Positions 37,001 through 47,558 of a stretch of DNA of 64,000 nt are shown piece by piece; the stretch's first letter is position 1; every line of letters begins with the position of its first letter. Source of the stretch: Oopsacas minuta (taxonomy: Eukaryota; Porifera; Hexactinellida; Lyssacinosida; Leucopsacidae); NCBI GenBank assembly GCA_024704765.1, contig JAKMXF010000288.1, positions 186,001-250,000 on the forward strand, read 5' to 3'. The position numbers and the translations under genes are program-made. The notes below the pieces were generated by a model. That model was not told the origin of the DNA. It ran no database searches and saw nothing but the letters and a program-made list of their open reading frames with translations.

Positions 37001-40000
37001 CATCTGCATCTAATATAAAAAGTAGAAAATATTAAAATTGGAGCCAAAGAGTTGTAACTTTAACAGAATGGATTTTTATAAGAATTCATTGGTGAGAATA
37101 TATTAAGCTTTTCCTTGTAATTTTTAGAGTCTTCAACAATACTTTTGAATAATTAAGAAGCCAATAATACTAATTCTTACCAAAACATCTCTTATTGTCT
37201 GTGTACAGGTCATACCCTACGTAACAGGAGCAGTAGTAGTTATTTCCAGATGTGATGCAGATATGCTCACAGCCTCCGTTATTGAGGAGACACGGATCTT
37301 CCGCTAGAATATAGTTACACAAAGTTATTGGGAGTACACATAAACTTGTAGATAATTAACTGCTCGTATTGTCGCTATACCCATCTATTCAATCAGAGTT
37401 TATTTCGAATCAGAGCTGCAAATGGGTCACACAAAGTGACCCATGACCCACATGACCCATCGAAGACGTGACCCATGACCCATCGATTATCTCGTGACCC
37501 ATCTTGACCCATCAACTTTTGAAACACAATTCAGTTTCACACTCAGAGATTCCTGTTCCTTGGGTTAGAATAACTAGAAGTGTTGAAATCAATTGCAATC
37601 CAATTTCCTGCATTATTATATTCTTGACAATAATATTTCCGTGACAAAACATGATTGGTGATAATCCTAGTACCTCTTAGACATTAATGTGTAGCAAATC
37701 GCATATAACTTCGTTGTATTTTTCCAAATACACAAAATGCATATAAGTACTGGTGGGTCAATGACCCATTTGTAGCTCTGTTTCGAATAAAGCGAGTGTT
37801 CAAATTTTGTTATTTCAAAATCTGAAATTCAGTATGATAATAGAAATTATAATTTTACTTGTGGAATAGCAAGATCTCTCATCTACAGCAAGATTATAAC
37901 CGGCGCCACATTCACAGTAGTAAGAACCACCTGTATTGACACATTTCTGCTGACAACCTCCGTTACTATCAGCACACTCATTAACATCTACAAATAACAT
38001 AATGTAATAAAGTGTGGATAGCTTGTCAATAGGAAAGGGGAAAAATCCGTAGAATCGGTAGATGTAGCCCTGGGATAAGCTTTTCAATGATAATATTTAT
38101 CGTATAATTTTAGAAATATTTTACTATTATTATAATACAAATACTCAAATACAACTACTAATAAATAGTTCACATTGTAAACATAAATTTATGAAAGTAA
38201 ATATGTAAACAAACAAACAAACAACATTCTACATATTCAAATATTGTAAGTCATCAACTGTAATATCTCTACCCGAAATAACAGTGCTAAACTTTCCAGA
38301 ATTTTCGTCAGTAAACTTCAGTAATTGCTCATAGGAAAAATGATCGTTTTCGAGGGAATTGGAAATATAAGGATACCAGATTTCATTATTTTCCCTGCCG
38401 ATTTGCTGTTTATACTGTTCGTTATTCAAAACAAGAGTTACATCATCGATTAATTCGGATGTTCCAATCTCATCTGGGGCGAGCAGACTAAAAATATACC
38501 CATTTAAGTTAAGTTTGGTTAAATTCGAAGCACGGATCTCTGCAAATGCTTTCGCTGCAACAACAGCCCCCATATCTTTGCCCCCAAGGTACAAGTCACT
38601 TCCGGTTAAGCTAGGATACAGGTGACAAAATTCTGAAATCAAAATTTGGAAGTCAAAATCATTTGAGGTGGGACGCGCGTATCCAGCAGCGAAATCTAGA
38701 TAGACAATATTTGCATTTTCATTCCAAGATTCAGGATTCGTATTAAACTCAATCCGCATCTGTTCATCTACAGGGTTAGATTCGTACTCCATGTCTAGAG
38801 AGAGGTGTTTTGGACCTGGACGGGGCTTTTCAGACGGACCGGATGAAGACCTGGTAGAGGACGTCGGGATTCCAGCGTGAGTGATCGTAAACACAGGTAC
38901 TGTTGTAGTGTTAGTACAAGGACAGCAATGATGATGGTGGTGGTGGTGGTGTTTGTGGTGATGATATATAATAATATCCTCATTGTTTATTGATGAGTCT
39001 ACGGCAGCTGTGTTGGTACTTGATGAAGTAGCAGGGGAGGAAGTTGGAGCAGAAGGATTTATTGGGGAATTCGTCGGGATTGGTGGTGTGGGTTTGGGAC
39101 AAGGAGGACAGTGTGGAGGATGTGGGTGGTGGTGGTGGTGGTGGTGACCGTGGCGATCGACATCGTCAGGGTGAGTCGGTGCAGTTGGACAAGGCGGACA
39201 ATTGCATTTACAACAAGGGGAAGAGGTTGGATGATGACGAGAAATATTATCGTCACTAGCAAAGCTCAATTCATAAGGACCGCCAGTTCGGAATACGTCG
39301 ACAAGTGCACTCGTTTTTCCATCTCCAAACCAAACCAATAGTGGTTTCTGTTTGGCGTCTTTGGAATTTGAAGGGAAATACCAAAGATTAAATTGGTTGT
39401 CATGTATTGTGATTAAATGGTTATGCGGTTCAATATTTCCGGCGGTTTCATCAGAAATCGGACGGCAATTGGCCAGGGTAGCAACCAAACAAGCAAGAAA
39501 TATGTGGAATATTTGCATGAGTGAAAAATGGCAAATTAGTTCAAAATAAAATTGTACAAACGATTATGTATTTATACTTGAGAAAGTTAAAAGAGATTCG
39601 ATTAGAAATAATCGTACTTAGAACTTCTTTACAAATCTTACATAGAACTGGCTTCTGACAATTTGAACACTAATAGACCAACTTGACAAAAGAAGTTTAC
39701 CATATTTAGCCAGTGAGATAAAAAAAGCAAAATCGTCATAGTTTATTTACTCAAAAGGTGTTAGATAGTAAACAATAAATAGAAAGTACAAGATGTGGTT
39801 ATTAGACGACTACATAAGGAGAATTATATAATTCTGGTCGCTCTCCGGCTTTATAGAACTAGCATAGGACATAGCCGATGAGCCAAATACGGATTGGGGA
39901 TACGGTGGGGCGCTCCCACCTCCCAGAAGGGGATTCGGGAAAATTCCCAGAAATTAGAAAAAATAAATCGAAGTACCCAATTTCACTCAAAGTTCTACTG

Positions 40001-43000
40001 GACATTAAATCGTCGCCCCAGCTTACAAATAACAGAATTTATATCACACTAGAAACTTACCAAAACAAGTTCTATTATTTCTAGATACATAATACCCGTC
40101 ATTACAGAGACAAGTGAAACCTCCAGGTAAATTCAAACATCCATTCTGACACAAAGTTCCGTATAAGCGACAATCATCAATATCTAAATGAATCCATACA
40201 ATTTAAATCTACAGTCAACTCCTGCTATATCGAATGGGCCCCGATAATTACTTTATCACGAGCAGAGATTTATATAACCGAATGTTACTTTGACGGTTTG
40301 GGACTATATTTGACAATTTTCAGATTTTGATATAATAGAGTTGACTGCTTGTGAATTGATTGAGGAACTTTTAAGACCTCTCTCCTTTCGATACATGAAT
40401 CTATTCACCAACTCCCTAACATGCTTCTGTAACGCAATATAAGTTATGTCCCAGTTTCCATAGTTACCTCGTTGGTATTTGGCTACACCCCTCAGCGAGG
40501 GAGACTACTATTAACAAACTTACCATTAGCAACAAACTCAGCAGTAAACTGAGCACCAGCTGATCTATCGGATACATGCATCTTGACTAGCATGTAATTA
40601 TGGGTAGCAAGGAAAGTGTAATCACTGAAGTCACCACAATAGTTCCCATGAGAATACCCAAATATTTGGTGACCATCTACTACTTCCAATCCATTAATAC
40701 AATTTCTGTAGCTAAAATAAGACAGTCAATATATCAAAATGTTTAATGTTCGCTAAATATACAAATTCCCTGTAGTTAGCAACATTTTCATTGATCGACA
40801 ATCAATTAGGTTACGATAAATTGTACGTACTAATCCTTGTTTGCCGAAAGGGTATGTCTTATCCGAGTTCTACTGTATTTGTAACAAACAACAAACCTTC
40901 CAGGTATATTCATATCCACAACTAGACGTATATTATAACCGAGAGGTCCATGTATCAACCATTGACACTCATTACTGCGGTGAGTATCCACTGAATAACT
41001 GAATGCACCCGTGTAACCACTTATTAAACCCCCACATGATGTAGAGAATTCATTCTCTGGTGTAGGTGTAGTGTCGATAGGGAGAGCTGATGGTCTTTCA
41101 GGATAACCTAGTCAAAACATAGTATAAAATACTTACAGCAAAAGTTCCGCTTAAGCGTGACAGCAGCAGAACCATGCAAATATAGTCGAAATCGTGTTTT
41201 TCTTCTCGAAAATGCACAAGAGAGAATCTACTGTTTATGGAGAAACAAGCACATGCAATGGGGCAGAAATACACGATCTCGGCTGTAGTGTAAAAAGCGT
41301 AGTCTACTGTATTTGTTATTTGAGAAATCTGATAATTTATCGTAAATAACAACATAGTTATAACTACTGTGTTTGAGAAAGAAACCTAAGAAAATTATTT
41401 TTTTGATTTTGTATGAGGCTTTTTTGGTAGTAAAGGATTGCGTATTTTTGTATTCTTTTTCGCGAGTTTTTTGAACTTCTTGTGCTGTTGTTGTCGCTGT
41501 GTAGGGTTTATTATTTGTGAGGATTTCTTGGGTTTAGAACGGCTATCATGTGACATAATCTCCTTCACTTGTTTATATTTTTGTTTCTGTTTGTCTGCAT
41601 TTTTCTCAATTTTCACACCTTTTGCATTTTTCCGATTATAAGCATTTTTCGGAGTTTTGTGAACAAATCTTTTCTTTGAGGAATCAATATTCTTGTGTTT
41701 CGCATTTGCCTTCCTAACAACCAAATTCCTACCTTGGAATTCCTCTCCATGCTTCTTGAGAGCTAAAATTAAATCAGATTTTCCTTTGAAAGTTACAAAA
41801 CCGAATTTTTTACTCTCTCCTGTAACTCTATCAGTCACAATGTGCGCTTTTACCACGTTACCACAGTCAGCGAAAAATTCCCATAATTTTTCCTCATCAA
41901 CTTCTGAGTGTAGATTAGAAACAAAAACAGTTGTTTTGAAGTCTTTTTTCTCGTTTTTACCACACAAATCAACATTTATATGTCTTCCTGCAACTAATTG
42001 CCCGTTCAACTTAGTAACGGCCTTTTCAGTATGTTTAATTTTTGTAAATACAACGTATCCGTATAGAGATTTTACTGATGGCATTTTATGTTTTAAGACC
42101 ATATGTGCTGGGATTTTAGCTTTTGAAGTTGAAACCGCTCGGATTCTCGCACTTTGAACTTCGCCGATTTCTTTGAAAAGTTTTGTAAGTTTTTTAACAT
42201 TATAAGTGGTAGGTAAATTTCCAACGTAAATAGTATATTTGTCTTGTTCAGATCTATCAACCATATTCCCTGATTCGTCCTCACTTTCATCTGATTCAAT
42301 AGATTCTTCACTTATTTGTTTGTTTGAAGATGGTTTTTCATGTTTACTTTTTTGTTGTTTTGGGAGCGAAAAAGACTCAAAAGTTGGAGGATCATTTGTT
42401 GATTTTTTGAAATGTTTGGCTAGCTCAGACATGACACTTTGTTGGGTATTAATGAAGATATATTAATTTGTATGGGAGAATAATTATAAACAGGATGGTT
42501 GTGCAACAAATACCAAAGGTGATACAGGGTGCCAGTGATATCGAAAATTCTCGTTTGTGGAGGTTCATTTGTGTAGAGGACTTGGAATTCGCTCTACAGT
42601 GGAACCTCGTTGATACGAACACCAACGGATGGTCAAAATTAGTTCGCATTATCCGGAGTTTGCGTATTAACCGGGGTAACATCAATTGAATAATCATTGT
42701 ATGGACCTGATTTTGTGGATTTTTTTCAGATTCACCGTGTCCGTATTAACGAGAGTCTACTATATATATTTTTAAGAGGTTCACCACTTACACAGGGCCC
42801 GTTTGTTGAGGCTAGACTGTAGTACCTCGAAAAGCAACCGGGGAGTTCATCAATTTTTAGCACCCATTAGCGAGGGGGCCATGGCTCACACTGACCTTAA
42901 GACATATTCATATCTCGGTACCCCACAGTATAAATTATAATGTATAACTTACTACTACAGCTGTACATGAGATTAGCTTGTAGAGCATCTAGTTGAGACA

Positions 43001-46000
43001 GTCCATACTCTGGACCGATAGGAATGCCAGGTTCTAGAGCTTCTATAGTATCTTTACCGTTAATACTGAATGCTTTCCCTGTGTAGTGCATAACGGAATT
43101 ATAGTCATATGTGACACCTCTTGAATCGATATGGTAGTAAGGGAGTTTTCCGAAATTGTGTTGAAGATATGTAGGAATATTCTCAAAGTTTACTTGAATA
43201 TACTCGTCTCTATTGAGGGATAATTAAGTATAATTACACCATAGGGTGTATACAGGAAAATATTCGTATTGAATATATAGAATTATACGAAGCAAGACTG
43301 GTTAATACAGGTGAATCTTGTTAATACAAACTCTGGAATAAGAGAACACATTTTGACCGTACGCTCTTGTTCGTACTAACGAAGTTCCGCTGTAGTAACC
43401 GAAAGTACGTTCTACGCACTATAATTGATAAAAGACATGGACTAACAAGGTTGAAGTCTAAAATTGGGGAAATTGGCAATTACGAAAGATCCAAGAATTC
43501 CTACCATAGTAAAAGTGAAAAATTATCGGTTTGATTAAGAGAATTCATCTCAATTTGGAGGTGACAATGATTAGCAAATCTTGAAACTATTATCCTCGGA
43601 TAGGAATCAAGTTTAGAGGTATAAGAGTCTTTCATGGAAAATATGGAAAGTTTAATTAACACTAGCATCCAAATGTTCAACAAGTAAGTGAATCACAATT
43701 TGAATAGAATACGAAGCAAACTGGACAATTTCAAGCTAGATACGAAAATACACTCTTAGAATTCGAGTCCAAAACAAAAGAATTCCATAAAATGGACTTA
43801 TCACAGTCTTGATGCCTTTGTCCACAAGCTTTGTTATTGTACAAAAGTATATCTAACACCTATTTATCATATATGGACCTTCACAAAGAATGTGGCAATG
43901 TCTGTTCTATTTTTAACGAATATACGCGAAACTGTATTTGGAATACGTATTCCAAAACATTGATTACTATTTGAATAGAGATTTGTTACACTTACAACTA
44001 CAATTTGATTTGGTAATTGAACCGACAATTGTTTGGATATGAAATTTATTTCTTTTGAATATTTTAATTGTTAATTAACGCTTTTTCAGAAAAGACAGCT
44101 GTTTAGTGGTTAATTTCCCACTAATGCAATGTGTGACACGTGGAGTACGTGGACCTGAGCCCTTAGGGGACTTATGGGAGCGTCAACAGGTGTGTACATA
44201 GGTGACTGTCGAGGAACATTGATCAAATACATTAGCTCTGTAAATGACACTTAATCTAGCAAACAAAATGAAAATTTCTGTATATAGAAATTCGTGGTTA
44301 TTAAATCAGCTTAATATGACAGAGATTCCATAGGGAACCACCGCTGGCTTATCATATACCGCAGGAAAATATGGAGACATTCTAAACCTCTGAAGCAATA
44401 TCCGACGGAAGTTGTAAATTCTCCTAACTTCATTGATTAGTCACTAAAATTAATAACCATATTGCCATATGGATAATGATTAATAAATCAAATCATTACT
44501 AGATATCTAGACCAGAAAGTGAAAGTTCTCTCATTGAATAATATGTATAACAGTCAGTGGTGCTTATCACGAGCTCTGACGGAAATTTTCAGATATTATT
44601 ATCATCAGTGATAGTTTGCTGGGATGGGGAGGGGGGGCAGGCGGGAATCCTGCATCGAGTGTATGGCCAGCACTCCCCTGTAGTTTGGAGGGAAGATATG
44701 TCCTTACCTGTCTGGTCTGTTCATTTCATGCCAGAAACCAACTGAGTGACCAATCTCGTGTGTAATAGAAGAGAAGTAGTTACAGTATTGCCCAATTGAA
44801 ATATACTGTCTGCCTAGATTTAAACGACCAATGAAAGAGCAGCATCTATAGACAGATATAAGGTAAAATAAATTTTCTCTCATCAGATCTGATAGTTTCA
44901 AATATTTGTCACCTATCTCAGATAGTTTTTGAGATTTCGCTTAGATATCAAAATGACAAAATTACCAAATTTCAAATTTGTAGCTCTTACCAGTTTCTCA
45001 ATAATTTCCGGAGAAAAAAGCAAACATGGTTGAGTTTTACATTCGTATAAGATATACATACCCAGCTCCTTTGAAGAATTCAATGTAATTATATTCAGTT
45101 GTCCTAGCAGTGAATCTGATACATGTCAGCTCTTCCCAGTGCTTCATTGCGTATATAATATTACCACGAACACTATCTATATGAGTAATAAGGTTACTAC
45201 AGTGTAACATCCGTTAATAAGGTACAGAAACGAATGCTATCCTGTTACCTCGATGGTGGAGGTTCATTAGGATGGGGCTAGGAATTTGCTCTATTAAAAT
45301 TTCACCCCATTTCCACAGCCCCGTTAATTGTACAAATAAGGTCATAAACCGCCAAAGTAACATATAATTCATCGGTTGAATTGAAGTAATTATCACGGTC
45401 CCTTGAGTATCGATATTTTTGGAGTTGACTGTAACTATGACGTAATAATAACCTGCAATAGAACTATGAAATGCATAGGGAACAAGTGCATTTGGCCATA
45501 GCTTGTTCGGATTAGCTGTTGCTCCTCTCCTGTCTCTCCCTCCAGGGGTACCCTGAGAAGGGAGTAGAATGTAGCTTGTATTCGTAATTGGGTTAACCAT
45601 AATACCCAGTCCAATGTCTCCTTCATAAGTAGCTACAAACATATGTTAGTAAATAATTTCAAAAACTTTAAGTTCCGATTTGGTCAAATTTATGATCGGA
45701 AATGTCTGTAATTTTTAGAGAAACTATTCGAGGAACTTGAATGCTAAGTAATTACTAATGATAGGAGTTCAGAAAGAAGCTTAAGATCGTGTGTACAGCA
45801 TTCCATTGGCAGTTGCTGGCTACCATGAACGTCAAATTAAATACAGTGGGGGGAAGCAGACAATCACATAATTCGAAGTGAATAACGATTACGAGATCTA
45901 CGTATGTACAAGTGAACAATTAAAGAGGACCCACTATATGTGCATTACGCCAATATATTAATTCCCTTGAAATTATATGATTCATTATAGCTAGTTAGTT

Positions 46001-46210
46001 ACCTGCTGAACTACATGGATCTCCAGCGAAATCATACGGTCCCTGTACATACTCATCCTCCGGTATATACACATACTTCATATCACCTGTGGATTCAGTG
46101 ACCTCAGGTGGTGGAGTAGTAGAGGTGTCGGATATTTGAGCGGGGAATACATAGCAGATATACAATAGTATGATTAGAATAGAGATTGTGGAGTGACCAA
46201 TCAAATGCAT
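31047..46210 (-). CDS. Tolloid-like astacin metalloprotease with CUB, 20 EGF modules and two C-terminal CUBs
   Basis: A secreted zinc protease. I traced 28 exons in matching phases to 1472 residues. Exons 1-5: 46210-46003, 45632-45453, 45176-45062, 44845-44708, 43209-42953. They encode a signal peptide, a propeptide with YEGD (72-75; Asp as probable zinc switch), an RR/G cleavage point and the catalytic domain: [11 protein letters not shown] (His197, Glu198, His201, His207), Met-turn SVMHY (254). Exons 6-7 (41107-40897, 40711-40524): CUB. Exons 8-26 (40183-40061 to 32257-32132): EGF modules, mostly D-[IV]-[DN]-E-C calcium-binding type; exon 12 (36759-36538) holds two. Exons 27-28 (31847-31500, 31411-31047): two CUBs. 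EGF exons are all phase 1-1. Order and EGF number differ from BMP1/tolloid, so the substrate is unknown. Two genes lie in its introns. Confidence 0.9.
31972..32118. repeat. Family A MITE in intron 26 of the astacin gene
   Basis: TA-flanked. Left CAGCCAACTACTTTGTGTCG (worn), core 'gttacttcgacgatttggga', right CTAACGGGAGTTGATTG. The element ends 14 bp before exon 26. Confidence 0.7.
34066..34145. repeat. Family B MITE in the astacin gene
   Basis: Left CAGAGTAACTTCGTTAACAC, right GTATTAACGAGGTTCTATTG. It lies between EGF exons 20 and 21. Confidence 0.75.
34774..34907. repeat. Family A MITE, right end lost
   Basis: Left CACTCAACTCCCGTCATATC, core 'attgtacaaatatggttata' and 'cacggtcccttgagcttcg'. 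The complement of the left end is missing. It lies between EGF exons 17 and 18. Confidence 0.65.
36270..36501. repeat. CAGTAGA-ended inverted repeat element
   Basis: Left CAGTAGACATATTCTATCTCC, right GGGAGGTTCTACT. It fills the intron between EGF exons 12 and 13. The short plus-strand frame inside it is not a gene. Confidence 0.5.
37411..37780. mobile_element. hAT-type element with perfect 8-bp target duplication
   Basis: A 370-bp element starting CAGAGCTGCAAATGGGTCA and ending TGACCCATTTGTAGCTCTG. It is flanked by TTTCGAAT on both sides (37403-37410 and 37781-37788). The word 'tgacccat' is repeated several times near the left end, a sub-terminal array often bound by hAT transposases. It is non-coding and lies in the intron between EGF exons 9 and 10. 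Confidence 0.92.
38229..39518 (-). CDS. Secreted, apparently inactive serine-carboxypeptidase-like protein with His/Cys/Pro-rich insert
   Basis: A 429-residue intronless gene inside the intron between exons 8 and 9 of the astacin gene, same strand. Residues 1-18 are a signal peptide. The S10 carboxypeptidase fold is visible in two blocks: [21 protein letters not shown] and [17 protein letters not shown], followed by [18 protein letters not shown]. The usual oxyanion segment NGGPGCSS is FGDGKTSA, and the nucleophile motif G-E-S-Y-G is G-K-D-M-G, so the active serine is replaced by Asp. No C-terminal Asp/His blocks were recognised. Between the blocks lies about 130 residues rich in Pro, Ser, Cys ([12 protein letters not shown]) and two long His runs (7-8 each), suggesting metal binding. 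Catalysis is unlikely; the role is unknown. Confidence 0.8.
   Translation of the reverse strand: MQIFHIFLACLVATLANCRPISDETAGNIEPHNHLITIHDNQFNLWYFPSNSKDAKQKPLLVWFGDGKTSALVDVFRTGGPYELSFASDDNISRHHPTSSPCCKCNCPPCPTAPTHPDDVDRHGHHHHHHHPHPPHCPPCPKPTPPIPTNSPINPSAPTSSPATSSSTNTAAVDSSINNEDIIIYHHHKHHHHHHHHCCPCTNTTTVPVFTITHAGIPTSSTRSSSGPSEKPRPGPKHLSLDMEYESNPVDEQMRIEFNTNPESWNENANIVYLDFAAGYARPTSNDFDFQILISEFCHLYPSLTGSDLYLGGKDMGAVVAAKAFAEIRASNLTKLNLNGYIFSLLAPDEIGTSELIDDVTLVLNNEQYKQQIGRENNEIWYPYISNSLENDHFSYEQLLKFTDENSGKFSTVISGRDITVDDLQYLNM
40210..40350. repeat. Family A MITE
   Basis: TA then CAGTCAACTCCTGCTATATC; right GATATAATAGAGTTGACTG. It lies in the intron between the CUB exon 7 and EGF exon 8 of the astacin gene. 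Confidence 0.75.
41395..42432 (-). CDS. RBM34: RNA-binding protein 34 / Nop12 homologue
   Basis: A 345-residue intronless gene inside the intron between exons 5 and 6 of the astacin gene, same strand. RBM34/Nop12 is a nucleolar protein of large-subunit ribosome assembly. An acidic Ser/Glu-rich N-terminus precedes two RRMs: RRM1 with RNP2 IYVGNL (68-73) and RNP1 LYGYVVF (123-129), and RRM2 with RNP2 VFVSNL (169-174) and RNP1 KFGFVTF (209-215). The segment before RNP1 of RRM1 contains the family's long insertion ([22 protein letters not shown]). The Lys/Arg-rich tail is typical of nucleolar proteins. The frame is intact, so if it arose by retroposition it is not obviously decayed. Confidence 0.9.
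   Translation of the reverse strand: MSELAKHFKKSTNDPPTFESFSLPKQQKSKHEKPSSNKQISEESIESDESEDESGNMVDRSEQDKYTIYVGNLPTTYNVKKLTKLFKEIGEVQSARIRAVSTSKAKIPAHMVLKHKMPSVKSLYGYVVFTKIKHTEKAVTKLNGQLVAGRHINVDLCGKNEKKDFKTTVFVSNLHSEVDEEKLWEFFADCGNVVKAHIVTDRVTGESKKFGFVTFKGKSDLILALKKHGEEFQGRNLVVRKANAKHKNIDSSKKRFVHKTPKNAYNRKNAKGVKIEKNADKQKQKYKQVKEIMSHDSRSKPKKSSQIINPTQRQQQHKKFKKLAKKNTKIRNPLLPKKPHTKSKK
42595..42764. repeat. Family B MITE upstream of nested RBM34
   Basis: Left CAGTGGAACCTCGTTGATACG, right CGTATTAACGAGAGTCTAC. It is embedded in a worn family D element (about 42535-42830 with 'ttgtggaggttcatttgtgt' and 'gcccgtttgttgaggctaga'), i.e. a nested insertion. Confidence 0.7.
43306..43394. repeat. Family B MITE in astacin intron 4
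   Basis: TA-flanked. Left CAGGTGAATCTTGTTAATAC, right GTACTAACGAAGTTCCGCTG. The rest of this 1.5-kb intron (43400-44700) is AT-rich sequence in which I saw no gene. Confidence 0.7.
45198..45433. repeat. Composite of family D and family A elements
   Basis: 45198-45327 is family D (CAGTGTAACATCCGTTAATA, with 'tttgctctattaaaatttca'), directly abutting a 5'-truncated family A (ends CTTTTTGGAGTTGACTGTA-like at 45433). Both are in the intron between exons 2 and 3 of the astacin gene; the right end is 20 bp from exon 2. Confidence 0.6.
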
Positions 46211-46500
46211 TGCTTAGTTGCTAGAGATGATACAGTAGTATAAATAGAAATCTGAATAATTATTAGAATATAAGCAAACAGATTAGCAAAACCTCAAAAT
46301 TTACATAAATACTTGCAAAGGGTGTTGATCTTACAAAATAATTCAATAATATATATGACATATACGTATATTTGTGAATTACATTGTTCTAAATATATCT
46401 ATACTATAATACTCAAAGGGGCCGTCAATTTGGAGGATAATGGATACCTCGAGGTTGCTGCGCCGAGTCCATCGCGAAGCGACGAGCCAAATGCACGTTA

Positions 46501-46662
46501 TACAGTGGATGCCTGTTATAAGAATGCCCCTTGGGAGTAGCAATATATGTTCCTATAACCGGATAAATATACAGGAATATATAAGAACCGTTCTTCCAGA
46601 GTATGTGCTTATATCCGGCATGTTCTCATATCCGGTATCCTTATAAGCGGACATACACAGAC
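46501..46662. repeat. CAGTGGATGCCTGTTATAAG element
   Basis: TA then CAGTGGATGCCTGTTATAAG. The right side, complemented, reads CTGTGTATGTCCGCTTATAAG. The inner words 'cctataaccggataaatata' and 'gcttatatccggcatgttct' are partly complementary. Related worn copies sit near 6983-7083 and 23320-23420. Confidence 0.6.
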
Positions 46663-47155
46663 ATCACATACACAGCTTGGAATAGTCAAATCTTATCAGC
46701 AATCGATAACTGAATTTTGAAATAATCATTTGTAGTAAGAGACTATAAGATAATTGTAACAATTGGTCAGATAGTTATACGTAACTTGAGAACAAAGTCT
46801 TGGTAGACTTCACTGTATCTTGAATTTCACCAAATCAGGGTCACATATATATTAGGTTACTGATGAAAGTGTACCGGATAATAGAGGGTAAATATGATCA
46901 TGTGTTAACGGAGCGGAGGAGACAGTAATAAGTATCGAACAGGTTGTTTGAATTACAAATATATTCATTGAGAGTTGTAAGAGAATGGTAGGTGCATGCT
47001 TACAAATATTGGACACTATAAAAGGAAAGTTTCATAATGACTTATAAATTTCAAATATTCGGAGGAGCTGATATATACAGTAAGAACCAAGGATATCACA
47101 GGTAAATATATTCATTCACAAAGGAAACAAACTGCATTAATGAATTAATGTACAT

Positions 47156-47408
47156 CAGGCTTGGACCGGGTCATGATTTCCTGACCCGGTGACTCGGTTT
47201 TTTAGAACTTTAATTTTCTATATTCATGCGATTTGATAATGATTAGATTTTACTAAGTTTGAAAATCCAGGGAAATTTGTAGAAGGGGTTGATAAGTCTG
47301 AAAAGGGTACATTTAATTATCTATAAGGATATAAACCGGGTCAAGTCAAAATCAGTGACCCGGTTCAGACCCAAAATTTATTGAAAATAGTGACCCGGTC
47401 CAAGCCTG
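47156..47408. mobile_element. hAT-like MITE
   Basis: Starts CAGGCTTGGACCGGGTCA and ends TGACCCGGTCCAAGCCTG, a perfect 18-bp inverted repeat. The flanking 8-mers ATGTACAT and GTGTACAC match at 6 of 8 positions, so a worn hAT duplication is likely. The internal word 'gacccggt' is repeated. Confidence 0.85.
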
Positions 47409-47558
47409 GTGTACACATATTGCTTAATTTTTCATATCAATATTTGTAAATTTTGAGTCTTTTCGTGAAGATTTTTAGAAAATATTCTTGCAAAAATTCT
47501 CATAAAAATAATATTCGAAGTGAATTAATAATATTTCTCAATTCTAGAATTTACATAA

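Larger units (their letters stand above)
46211..47558. other. Intergenic, divergent promoter region with two repeats
   Basis: Lies between the astacin gene (leftward) and a small membrane-protein gene (rightward). It contains inverted-repeat elements at 46501-46662 and 47156-47408; the rest is AT-rich with no recognised gene. Confidence 0.5.

Noticed and set aside
39044-39341. Frames opposite the His-rich region of the carboxypeptidase-like gene
   Set aside because: Low-complexity GGT/GTG repeats on the other strand of His codons produce long open frames by chance.
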